A stretch of 64,000 nucleotides of DNA from Pseudorhodoferax aquiterrae (GTDB lineage: Bacteria > Pseudomonadota > Gammaproteobacteria > Burkholderiales > Burkholderiaceae_C), in contig NZ_BMYK01000005.1 in NCBI RefSeq assembly GCF_014652235.1, positions 124,001 to 188,000 of the forward strand, given 5' to 3'. The notes under the pieces were generated by a model. That model had not been told where the DNA came from and searched no databases. It worked only from the letters and a program-made list of their open reading frames with translations. Shown here in pieces: positions 56,517 through 64,000 of the stretch. The first letter of the stretch is position 1, and every line of letters starts with the position of its first letter. The position numbers and the translations under genes are program-made.

Positions 56517-58496
56517 ATGGCAACCCAATCCTCCGCTAAGGCGCAGCCACAGTACGGCGAAGCCTCCATCCGAGTTCTGAAAGGCCTGGAGCCCGTCAAG
56601 CAGCGGCCCGGCATGTACACGCGCACCGACAACCCGTTGCACGTGGTCCAGGAAGTGCTGGACAACGCGGCCGACGAGGCCCTTGCCGGCCACGGCAAGC
56701 GCATCCGCGTGACGCTGTTCGCCGACGGTTCCGTCGGCATCGACGACGACGGCCGCGGCATCCCGTTCGGCATGCACCCCGAAGAGAAGGCACCCGTCAT
56801 CGAACTGGTCTTCACGCGCCTGCACGCGGGCGGCAAGTTCGACAAGGGCAAGGGCGGCGCCTACAGCTTCTCGGGCGGCCTGCACGGCGTGGGCGTGTCC
56901 GTCACCAATGCGCTGGCCCGGCGGCTGGAAGTCACGAGCCACCGCGAGGGCCAGGTGGCCCGGCTGGTGTTCGCCGATGGCGACGTGGCCGAGCCGCTGG
57001 TCGTGCGCAAGGCGGGCGAGGGCGATCGCCGCAGCGGCACCTCGGTGCGCGTGTGGCCCGACGCCAAGTACTTCGACAGCGAGGCCCTGCCCATGCAGGA
57101 GCTGGCGCATCTGCTGCGCAGCAAGGCCGTGCTGATGCCGGGCGTCACCGTCTCGCTGACGGTCGAGAAGACCCGGGAAAGCCAGACCTGGCAGTACAAG
57201 GGCGGGCTCACCGACTACCTCTCGCAGACGCTCACGGCCGATCCCGTGATCCCGCTGTTCGAGGGCGAGGGCTATGCCGACAGCAACGAGACCTTCGCCG
57301 AGGGCGAGGGTGCGCAGTGGTCGGTCGCCTTCACCGAGGACGGCCACGTGGTGCGCGAGAGCTACGTCAACCTGATCCCGACCAGCGCCGGCGGCACGCA
57401 CGAGGCCGGCCTGCGCGAGGGCCTGTTCACGGCCGTCAAGAGCTTCATCGAACTGCATTCGCTGCTGCCCAAGGGCGTCAAGCTGCTGCCCGAGGATGTG
57501 TTCGCGCGCGCCAGCTACGTGCTGTCGGCCAAGGTGCTGGACCCGCAGTTCCAGGGCCAGATCAAGGAACGGCTGAACTCGCGCGACGCCGTGCGCCTGG
57601 TGGCCAGCTTCGTGCGGCCTGCGCTTGAGCTCTGGCTCAACCAGCATGTGGACTACGGCAAGAAGCTGGCCGAGCTGGCCATCCGCGCCGCACAGACGCG
57701 CCAGCGCGCGGGCCAGAAGGTCGAGAAGCGCAAGGGTTCGGGCGTGGCCGTGCTGCCCGGCAAGTTGACCGACTGCGAAAGCCGCGACATCTCGCACAAC
57801 GAGGTCTTCCTGGTCGAGGGCGACTCGGCCGGCGGCAGCGCCAAGATGGGCCGCGACAAGGAATGCCAGGCCATCCTTCCGCTGCGCGGCAAGGTGCTCA
57901 ACACCTGGGAGGTCGAGCGCGACCGGCTGTTTGCCAACACCGAGATCCACGACATCTCGGTGGCGGTGGGCGTCGACCCGCACGGCCCGAACGACAACCC
58001 CGACCTCTCCGGCCTGCGCTACGGCAAGATCTGCATCCTGGCCGACGCCGACGTGGACGGCTCGCACATCCAGGTGCTGCTGCTCACGCTGTTCTTTCGG
58101 CACTTCCCCAAGCTCATCGAAGCCGGCCACGTGTTCGTGGCGCGCCCGCCGCTGTTCCGTGTCGATGCGCCGGCGCGGGGAAAGAAGCCGGCCTCCAAGA
58201 CCTACGCGCTGGACGCTGGCGAACTGACCGCCATCCTCGATAAACTGCGCAAGGAAGGCGTGCGCGAGGGCAGCTGGACCATCAGCCGGTTCAAGGGCCT
58301 GGGCGAAATGAGTGCCGAGCAGCTGTGGGACACCACGCTGAACCCGGACACGCGGCGCCTGCTGCCGGTGCAGCTCGGTTCCGTGGACTTCACGGGCACC
58401 GAACAGCTGATCACCAAGCTCATGGGCAAGGGCGAAGCCGCATCCCGTCGCGAACTGATGGAATTGCATGGCGACGCCGTCGAGGTGGACATCTGA
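56517..58496 (+). CDS. parE: DNA topoisomerase IV subunit B
   Basis: 659 residues. GHKL ATPase (EVLDNAADEALAGHGKR, DDDGRGIPFG, SGGLHGVGVSVTNAL), TOPRIM region (VEGDSAGGSAKMGRDKECQA, ILADADVDGSHI) and C-terminal FKGLGEMSAEQLW. Length and the absence of the GyrB insert point to ParE rather than GyrB, as does parC nearby. The stop shares a base with the next start (TGATG). Confidence 0.95.
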   Translation: MATQSSAKAQPQYGEASIRVLKGLEPVKQRPGMYTRTDNPLHVVQEVLDNAADEALAGHGKRIRVTLFADGSVGIDDDGRGIPFGMHPEEKAPVIELVFTRLHAGGKFDKGKGGAYSFSGGLHGVGVSVTNALARRLEVTSHREGQVARLVFADGDVAEPLVVRKAGEGDRRSGTSVRVWPDAKYFDSEALPMQELAHLLRSKAVLMPGVTVSLTVEKTRESQTWQYKGGLTDYLSQTLTADPVIPLFEGEGYADSNETFAEGEGAQWSVAFTEDGHVVRESYVNLIPTSAGGTHEAGLREGLFTAVKSFIELHSLLPKGVKLLPEDVFARASYVLSAKVLDPQFQGQIKERLNSRDAVRLVASFVRPALELWLNQHVDYGKKLAELAIRAAQTRQRAGQKVEKRKGSGVAVLPGKLTDCESRDISHNEVFLVEGDSAGGSAKMGRDKECQAILPLRGKVLNTWEVERDRLFANTEIHDISVAVGVDPHGPNDNPDLSGLRYGKICILADADVDGSHIQVLLLTLFFRHFPKLIEAGHVFVARPPLFRVDAPARGKKPASKTYALDAGELTAILDKLRKEGVREGSWTISRFKGLGEMSAEQLWDTTLNPDTRRLLPVQLGSVDFTGTEQLITKLMGKGEAASRRELMELHGDAVEVDI

Positions 58497-59296
58497 TGGC
58501 ACGCGCACGACGGAACTGGAAGACACTGCTGGCAACGCTGACCGCCGCCGCCACCTTGTGGCCGGTGGCGTCGCGCGCGGATGTCTGGGGTTTCATCGAT
58601 GCGCGCGGCGTCGCCCATTTCTCCAGCCACCAGGTCGACGAGCGCTACACGCTGTTCTACAAGGGCGACGACAGCTTCGACACCCGCAGCGGCATCGGCG
58701 CCTTCAACCCGGCGCCGGAGGACCGGCCCGCGCTGCCGCTCAAGCTGCAGAACTTCTTCGAGGTCTCGCCGACCTACAAGCAGGTGCTGCCGCATCTGCG
58801 TGCGGCTGCGGCCAAGCACGGCATCGAGATCGAGCTGCTGCAGGCGCTGATCGTGGCCGAGTCGGGGTTCGACCGCCAGGCCGTCTCGCCCAAGGGCGCG
58901 GTCGGCCTCATGCAGATCATGCCCGCCACGGCCGAGCGCTACGGCCTGGTGGGCGATGCCAAGGTGCCGATCGAGGCCAAGCTCACCGACCCCAAGACCA
59001 ACATCGGCATCGGCACGCGCTACCTGCGCTTCCTGCTCGACCTGTTTCCGGGCCAGCTCGAACTGGCGCTTGCTTCCTACAACGCAGGCGAAGGCGCCGT
59101 GCAGAAGGCCGGCAACCGGATCCCGAACTACAAGGAAACGCAGGACTACGTGCGCACCGTCACGCGGCTGTACCTGGGCCTCAAACCGCCGCCGGAAACA
59201 CGCCGGCTGCAGCTGCCGCAGCAGCGCCTGCGCATGGAGCTGCGTGGCCGTGCGCCCGCGGGCGACGCCGGCACGCAGCTCGCGCAGCAACCTTGA
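58496..59296 (+). CDS. Lytic transglycosylase (SLT domain, MltC/Slt family-like)
   Basis: 266 residues. Signal peptide (LLATLTAAATLWPVASRA). A short DUF4124-like segment (DVWGFIDARGVAHFSSHQVD) precedes the SLT domain: catalytic Glu in LIVAESGFDRQAVSPKGAVG, LMQIMPATAERYG, LALASYNAGEGAV, IPNYKETQDYV. Periplasmic cleavage of peptidoglycan. Between parE and parC, an order common in the family. Confidence 0.93.
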   Translation: MARARRNWKTLLATLTAAATLWPVASRADVWGFIDARGVAHFSSHQVDERYTLFYKGDDSFDTRSGIGAFNPAPEDRPALPLKLQNFFEVSPTYKQVLPHLRAAAAKHGIEIELLQALIVAESGFDRQAVSPKGAVGLMQIMPATAERYGLVGDAKVPIEAKLTDPKTNIGIGTRYLRFLLDLFPGQLELALASYNAGEGAVQKAGNRIPNYKETQDYVRTVTRLYLGLKPPPETRRLQLPQQRLRMELRGRAPAGDAGTQLAQQP

Positions 59297-59367
59297 TCTC
59301 CTGAGCCGGCCCGCACCGGCCATCACTGCGGCGGCCTCGCTGCCGCATGTCCCTCTCGTTCTGCAAC

Positions 59368-61767
59368 ATGACTGATTCTTCGATCCTGGACGATTCCCAC
59401 CTGCCTCCGCAGGGCCCCGGCACGGGCGGCCCCGGCGACGGCGAGAGCGACGACGCGCTCGACCTGGGCCGCTACGCCCAGCGCGCCTACCTCGAGTACG
59501 CGATGAGCGTGGTCAAGGGCCGCGCGCTGCCCGATGTCTGCGACGGCCAGAAGCCCGTGCAGCGCCGCATCCTGTACTCCATGGGCCGGATGGGCCTCGG
59601 TTTCGGCGGTGCCAACGGCACCGTCGGCGCCAAGCCCGTCAAGAGCGCGCGCGTGGTCGGCGACGTGCTGGGCCGCTTCCATCCGCACGGCGACCAGGCC
59701 GCCTACGACGCGCTGGTGCGCATGGCGCAGGATTTTTCCCAGCGCTACCCGCTCATCGACGGCCAGGGCAACTTTGGCAGCCGCGACGGCGACGGCGCGG
59801 CGGCCATGCGCTACACCGAGGCCCGGCTCGCGCGCATCACGCGGCTGCTGCTCGACGAGATCGACGAGGGCACGGTGGACTTCGTGCCCAACTACGACGG
59901 CTCGACCGAAGAGCCGCGCCAGCTGCCCGCACGGCTGCCGTTCACGCTGCTCAACGGCGCCAGCGGCATCGCCGTGGGCCTGGCCACCGAGATCCCGAGC
60001 CACAACCTGCGCGAGGTGGCCGACGCCTGCGTGGCGCTGATCAAGACGCCCAAGCTCAGCGACGAGGAACTGCTGCAGATCCTGCCCGGCCCCGACTACG
60101 CCGGTGGCGGCCAGATCATCAGCGCGGCCAGCGACATCTTTGAGGCCTACCGCACGGGCCGCGGCTCGCTCAAGGTGCGCGCACGCTGGAAGATCGAGGA
60201 ACTCGCACGCGGCCAGTGGCAGATGGTGGTCACCGAGCTGCCGCCCGGCGTCAGCAGCCAGCGCGTGCTCGAGGAGATCGAGGCGCTGACCAACCCGCAG
60301 GTCAAGGCCGGCAAGAAGACGCTGAGCCAGGAGCAGCAGCAGCTCAAGGCCAGCATGCTGGCCGTGCTGGACGTGGTGCGCGACGAGTCCAGCAAGGACG
60401 CGCCCGTGCGGCTGGTGTTCGAGCCCAAGACGAGCCGCATCGCCCAGCCCGAGCTGATCGGCGCGCTGCTGGCCCACACGAGCCTGGAGACCAGCGCGCC
60501 GATCAACCTGACCGGCGTGGGCCTGGACGGCCGGCCCGTGCAGAAGTCGCTGCGCCAACTGCTCGAAGAGTGGATCGCCTTCCGCCAGACCACGGTGCAG
60601 CGGCGCTCGCGCTTCCGGCTCGACAAGGTGCTGGACCGCATCCACATCCTCGAAGGCCGGCAGCTCGTGCTGCTCAACATCGACGAGGTCATCGCCATCA
60701 TCCGCCAGTCGGACGAGCCGAAGGCCGCGCTGATCGCGCGCTTCAACCTCAGCGACCGGCAGGCCGAGGACATCCTCGAGATCCGGCTGCGCCAGCTGGC
60801 GCGGCTGGAGGCCATCAAGATCGAGCAGGAGCTCAAGGAACTGCGCGAAGAGCAGGGCCGGCTCGAGGACATCCTGGCCAATCCGGCCTCGCTGCGCCGC
60901 CTGATGGTCAAGGAGATCGAGGCCGATGCCAAGACCTTCGCCGACCCGCGTCGCACCTTGATCCAGGCCGAGAAGCGCGCCGTGGCCGAGGTGCGCGTGG
61001 TCGACGAGCCCGTCACCGTGGTCGTCTCGCAAAAGGGCTGGGTGCGTGCGCAGAAGGGCTGGGCCAAGGACCGCAGCGCACCGGCCGAGTACAGCTTCAA
61101 GTCCGGCGACACCTTGTACGGCGCCTTCGAATGCCGCAGCGTGGACCACCTGCTGGTGTTCGGCAGCAACGGCCGCGTGTACAGCGTGGCGGTGGCGGCG
61201 CTGCCGGGCGCGCGCGGCGACGGCACGCCGTGCAGCTCGCTGATCGAGCTCGAAAGCGGCACGCAGATGGCGCACTTCTTCGCCGGGCCGGCCAGCGCCC
61301 AGCTGCTGCTGTCCAGCTCGGGCGGCTACGGCTTCCTGGCCACGGTGGAGAACATGCTGTCGCGCCAGCGCGGCGGCAAGAGCTTCGTCAGCGTGGGCGA
61401 GGGCGAATCGCTGTGCCGGCCTTCGCACGCCGCGGGCGTGGCCCAGGGCCTCACGCTGGCGCCGGCGACGCACGTGGCCTGCGCGTCCACAGGCGGCCGC
61501 ATCCTGACCTTCGAGATCGCCGAACTCAAGGCCATGGAGAAGGGTGGCCGCGGCCTCATGCTGATGGACCTGGAGCCCAAGGACGCGCTGGCCGGGGCCG
61601 CCGCCTACACGCGCAGCGTGCGCATCGAAGGCATCGGCCGCGGCGGCAAGGCGCGCGAGGAGCAACTGGAGATCCGCTCGCTCAACAACGCGCGCGGCGC
61701 GCGCGGGCGCAAGGGCAAGAGCACGGACCTGGGCTTCAAGCCGACCACGGTCCTGCGCGTCGAGTAA
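59368..61767 (+). CDS. parC: DNA topoisomerase IV subunit A
   Basis: 799 residues from ATG 59368; ATG 59347 is possible. Catalytic Tyr in [14 protein letters not shown]. The quinolone-determining stretch reads [17 protein letters not shown]: at the positions of E. coli ParC Ser80 and Glu84 are Gln and Asp. C-terminal beta-pinwheel repeats are present but shorter than in GyrA, and the GyrA box is not obvious. Partner of ParE in chromosome decatenation. Confidence 0.95.
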   Translation: MTDSSILDDSHLPPQGPGTGGPGDGESDDALDLGRYAQRAYLEYAMSVVKGRALPDVCDGQKPVQRRILYSMGRMGLGFGGANGTVGAKPVKSARVVGDVLGRFHPHGDQAAYDALVRMAQDFSQRYPLIDGQGNFGSRDGDGAAAMRYTEARLARITRLLLDEIDEGTVDFVPNYDGSTEEPRQLPARLPFTLLNGASGIAVGLATEIPSHNLREVADACVALIKTPKLSDEELLQILPGPDYAGGGQIISAASDIFEAYRTGRGSLKVRARWKIEELARGQWQMVVTELPPGVSSQRVLEEIEALTNPQVKAGKKTLSQEQQQLKASMLAVLDVVRDESSKDAPVRLVFEPKTSRIAQPELIGALLAHTSLETSAPINLTGVGLDGRPVQKSLRQLLEEWIAFRQTTVQRRSRFRLDKVLDRIHILEGRQLVLLNIDEVIAIIRQSDEPKAALIARFNLSDRQAEDILEIRLRQLARLEAIKIEQELKELREEQGRLEDILANPASLRRLMVKEIEADAKTFADPRRTLIQAEKRAVAEVRVVDEPVTVVVSQKGWVRAQKGWAKDRSAPAEYSFKSGDTLYGAFECRSVDHLLVFGSNGRVYSVAVAALPGARGDGTPCSSLIELESGTQMAHFFAGPASAQLLLSSSGGYGFLATVENMLSRQRGGKSFVSVGEGESLCRPSHAAGVAQGLTLAPATHVACASTGGRILTFEIAELKAMEKGGRGLMLMDLEPKDALAGAAAYTRSVRIEGIGRGGKAREEQLEIRSLNNARGARGRKGKSTDLGFKPTTVLRVE

Positions 61768-61777
61768 GCCCCCGCTC

Positions 61778-63685
61778 CTAGGCCCCGATCACCCCACCGT
61801 CCACACGGCGGATCACCACGGTCGCCGAGCGCGGCCGGTGCGGGCCCTTGTCGGGCCAGTTGGAAAAGCGCGTGGGCGCGGCCGGGTCGCTGCGCTCGCT
61901 CGGGCTCTCGCCCGGGTGCTGGATGTTGATGAACATCGTGCGGCCGTCCGGCGTGCCGGTGGCGCCGGTGATCTCGCAGCCGGCGGGGCCCGTGAGGAAA
62001 CGGCGGATCTCGCCCGTGGCCGGGTCGGCCGCGAGCATGGCGTTGTGCGCCAGGCCGGCCAGTTCACCCTTGCCCATGGCCGAGGTCGACATGTCGGTCT
62101 GGATCCACAGCACACCGCGCGCGTCCACCCACAGGCCGTCGGGGCAGGCGAAGGCATCGCCCTTGACGTTGCCCCGGGCCTCCGCGCGTTCGTTGAGCGG
62201 GTCGCCCGCCAGCACGAAGTGGTTCCACTGGAACCCCAGTCCGTCGTGGTCGCCGTCTTCCTTCCAGCGCAGGATATGGCCCATGCCGTTGTTGGCACGC
62301 GGGTTGGCCGCGTCCACGCCCAGCTGGTCCTTGCCACCGCGGTTGCTGTTGTTGGTCAGCGTGCAGTAGACCCAGCCCTGCTTGTCCACGGCGATCCACT
62401 CGGGCCGGTCCATCTTGGTCGCGCCGAGGCGGTCGCTGGCCTGGCGGCTCTTGATCAGCACCTCGCCCTGGTCGGCGAAGCCGTTGGCGGCGGTCAGCGG
62501 GCCTTCGCCGTGCGTCAAGGCGATCCAGCGGCCGCGGCCGTCGGCGTCGAAGCGCGCCACGTACAGCGTGCCGGTGTCCAGCAGCGTCGCGTTGGCCGCG
62601 GCGCCACCGGCCTGGATGCGGCCGGCGCTCACGAACTTGTAGATGTACTCGAAGCGGGCGTCCTCGCCCATGTAGACCACGGCGCGGCCGTCGCGCGTGA
62701 CGGCCACGGTCGCGCCTTCGTGCGCGGCGCGGCCCAGCGCCGTGCGCTTGACCGGCGTGCTGCTCGGGTTGTGCGGGTCGATCTCCACGACCCAGCCATG
62801 GCGGTTCAGCTCATTCGGGTGCCTGCCGGCGTCGAAGCGCTCGTCGTGCTCGTGCCAGCGGTAGCCGGCCGGGTCCCCCTTGCGCAGGCCCCAGCGTGCC
62901 TGGTGCGCGTCGGGCTGGTCCGGGCCCTTGAAGTAGTTGACGAAGTTCTCTTCGCAGGTGAGGTAGGTGCCCCAGGGGGTGATGCCGCTGCCACAGTTGT
63001 TGAAGGTGCCCAGCACGCGCCGTCCGCTCGGGTCGGCGGCGGTCTGCATCAGCACGTGGCCGGCGGCCGGGCCGGACACGGCCATGGGCGTGCGCGCCGT
63101 GATGCGGCGCGCCCAGGGCGAAGGCCGCACCACGTCCCAGCGGCCGTCCTTCAGCGCCACCTCGCAGATGCTGACACCGTGCGCGGCCTGGGCCTTGCGC
63201 ACCTTCTCGGCCGTCCAGGGCGCCATGCCGCCCGCGTGCAGCAGGCCGTCGTCGGTGTACTCGTGGTTCATGACCAAGAGGCCGGAGGTGGCGCTCTGCG
63301 CGTAGAAGTGGATGCCGTCGTGGTGCATGCCGAACTGGGCCTCCTGCTCGGCCGCGCTGTTGCTGGCGTCGGACCTGTAGGCCGGGTTGTCGCCCGACAG
63401 GCCGACCGGCTCGCCCCAGGGCGCGATCACCTGCGCGGTATAGCCCTCGGGCACGGTGACGGTGTCGGCGTTGGAGATCGGCACGCTCTTGAAGCCGAGC
63501 GCGGTGCCCGTGGCACCGCCACCGGTGGTGGCGCAGCCCGCCAGGCCGAGCCCGGCCAACGGTGCGAGGAAGGCCGACGCCGCCGCGCCGCGCAGCACGG
63601 CACGGCGCGAGGGCTGGCTGACCTCATGGATGCTGGGGTTGGGACAGCGGTTGCTGTCCTCCATCGTGGAGAAGTCCTTCGGCAT
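61778..63685 (-). CDS. phoX: PhoX-family alkaline phosphatase
   Basis: 635 residues (DUF839). Tat signal SRRAVLRGAAASAF with a following LAGC that may be a lipobox. Family stretches: GMHHDGIHFY, GLLVMNHEYTDDGLL, NNCGSGITPWGTYLTCEENF, GRAAHEGATVAVTRDGR, TCEE and GEDARFEYIYKF, the last groups carrying Fe/Ca ligands. Releases phosphate from organic esters outside the cytoplasm under phosphate starvation. ATG 63664 (after AAGGA) is an alternative start. Pho box just upstream. Confidence 0.95.
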   Translation of the reverse strand: MPKDFSTMEDSNRCPNPSIHEVSQPSRRAVLRGAAASAFLAPLAGLGLAGCATTGGGATGTALGFKSVPISNADTVTVPEGYTAQVIAPWGEPVGLSGDNPAYRSDASNSAAEQEAQFGMHHDGIHFYAQSATSGLLVMNHEYTDDGLLHAGGMAPWTAEKVRKAQAAHGVSICEVALKDGRWDVVRPSPWARRITARTPMAVSGPAAGHVLMQTAADPSGRRVLGTFNNCGSGITPWGTYLTCEENFVNYFKGPDQPDAHQARWGLRKGDPAGYRWHEHDERFDAGRHPNELNRHGWVVEIDPHNPSSTPVKRTALGRAAHEGATVAVTRDGRAVVYMGEDARFEYIYKFVSAGRIQAGGAAANATLLDTGTLYVARFDADGRGRWIALTHGEGPLTAANGFADQGEVLIKSRQASDRLGATKMDRPEWIAVDKQGWVYCTLTNNSNRGGKDQLGVDAANPRANNGMGHILRWKEDGDHDGLGFQWNHFVLAGDPLNERAEARGNVKGDAFACPDGLWVDARGVLWIQTDMSTSAMGKGELAGLAHNAMLAADPATGEIRRFLTGPAGCEITGATGTPDGRTMFINIQHPGESPSERSDPAAPTRFSNWPDKGPHRPRSATVVIRRVDGGVIGA

Positions 63686-63732
63686 GGTGTTCTCGGGGTT
63701 CGTGGGAAACCCCGGAACACTGCCCGGTCATG

Positions 63733-63750
63733 GTGACAGTCGCGTGACGG
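63733..63750 (-). promoter_or_regulatory. Pho box before phoX
   Basis: Minus strand: CCGTCACGCGACTGTCAC, two seven-base repeats separated by four, matching CTGTCAT-N4-CTGTCAC with the second repeat perfect. It lies between the end of the SDR gene and phoX, 47 bases before the phoX start. Predicts PhoB control. Confidence 0.8.
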
Positions 63751-64000
63751 TCACACGGCGCGCGTGATGCCGCCGTCGATGCGGATGTTCTGCCCCGTGA
63801 TGTAGCCGGCCTTGTCGGACGCGAGGAAGGCGATCAGCTCGCCCACCTCTTCCGAGGTACCGTAGCGGCCCATGGGAATGCGTGCGCGCCGATCTTGCTT
63901 CTCGGGCAGGCTGTCGATGTAGCCGGGCAGCACGTTGTTCATGCGGATGTTGTCGGCCGCATAGCGGTCCGCATAGAGCTTGGCGAAGCTGGCCAGGCCG
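63751..64000 (-). CDS. Short-chain dehydrogenase, C-terminal fragment
   Basis: The last 82 codons of an SDR; the start lies beyond the window. Visible: [10 protein letters not shown] (PG motif), [20 protein letters not shown] and the C-terminal [10 protein letters not shown], all typical of classical SDRs. The catalytic Tyr-Lys is outside. Substrate unknown. Confidence 0.88.
   Translation of the reverse strand, partial: GLASFAKLYADRYAADNIRMNNVLPGYIDSLPEKQDRRARIPMGRYGTSEEVGELIAFLASDKAGYITGQNIRIDGGITRAV

Overview
This 64 kb window is high-GC DNA (roughly 65-70% by eye). It is packed with genes that often overlap by 1-4 bases, and GTG and TTG starts are common. The gene set and order point to a Burkholderiales bacterium, most likely of the family Comamonadaceae: pyrG-eno-ftsB, dapA-bamC-MBL hydrolase, parE-lytic transglycosylase-parC, a Lys/Ala-rich HU protein, and AmiE/FmdA beside Urt-type transporters. 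I cannot fix the genus. I recognised no rRNA, tRNA, CRISPR array, prophage or insertion sequence, so the window reads as stable chromosome.

Region 1 (1-23.8 kb) is a nitrogen-acquisition block. On the minus strand lie a response regulator cut by the window edge, a hybrid histidine kinase whose sensor is a whole NCS1-type nucleobase-transporter domain, an EAL/PAS protein, a VWA protein, a MoxR-type AAA+ ATPase and aliphatic amidase (amiE). Diverging from amiE is a short-chain amide/urea ABC importer (binding protein, two permeases, two ATPases) followed by formamidase fmdA, a small GIY-YIG-like gene and fmdB. After a LysR regulator and an EamA exporter comes a second, paralogous importer, urtABCDE, with no urease genes beside it. 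Three promoters here share a palindrome of form TACGY-N6-RCGTA, each exactly 23 bp before a -10-like hexamer. This suggests one activator for the region, plausibly the kinase/regulator pair at the left edge.

Region 2 (23.8-30.3 kb) holds an HU-like protein, then a predicted sigma-54 operon (an SDR of the diacetyl/acetoin reductase type and a 2,3-butanediol dehydrogenase-type enzyme) with its AcoR-like activator. A good -24/-12 promoter and TGTCGCA-type palindromes are visible. Next is alaC.

Region 3 (30.3-36.3 kb) looks like a zinc-handling cluster: a His-rich ZIP transporter, a DUF2796 (ZrgA-like) periplasmic protein, an ABC ATPase and FtsX/MacB-like permease, a DUF3299 protein and a Fur/Zur-family regulator. 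An outer-membrane beta-barrel, a lone receiver protein and a small unknown follow.

Region 4 (36.6-64 kb) is mostly housekeeping: two tandem degenerate-EAL/HDOD proteins, a DUF455 protein, gamma-carbonic anhydrase and hslO; NadR-like kinase, pnuC, ftsB, eno, DUF1330 and pyrG; coaBC and dut; a SlyD-like isomerase and an L16 hydroxylase-like oxygenase; an Ala-rich lipoprotein; an MBL hydrolase, bamC, dapA, a methyltransferase, a 40-residue membrane protein and an MFS transporter; parE, a lytic transglycosylase and parC; phoX with a Pho box; and the end of an SDR gene.

The less usual items are: the shared palindrome regulon; two mini-ORFs carrying the same PGRPKQAR peptide, each joining an upstream stop to a downstream start (12083 and 40677); a pair of long hairpins inside the amide-transporter operon that carry an identical 29-bp core in opposite orientation; the amidase/MoxR/VWA coupled trio; and the transporter-headed kinase.
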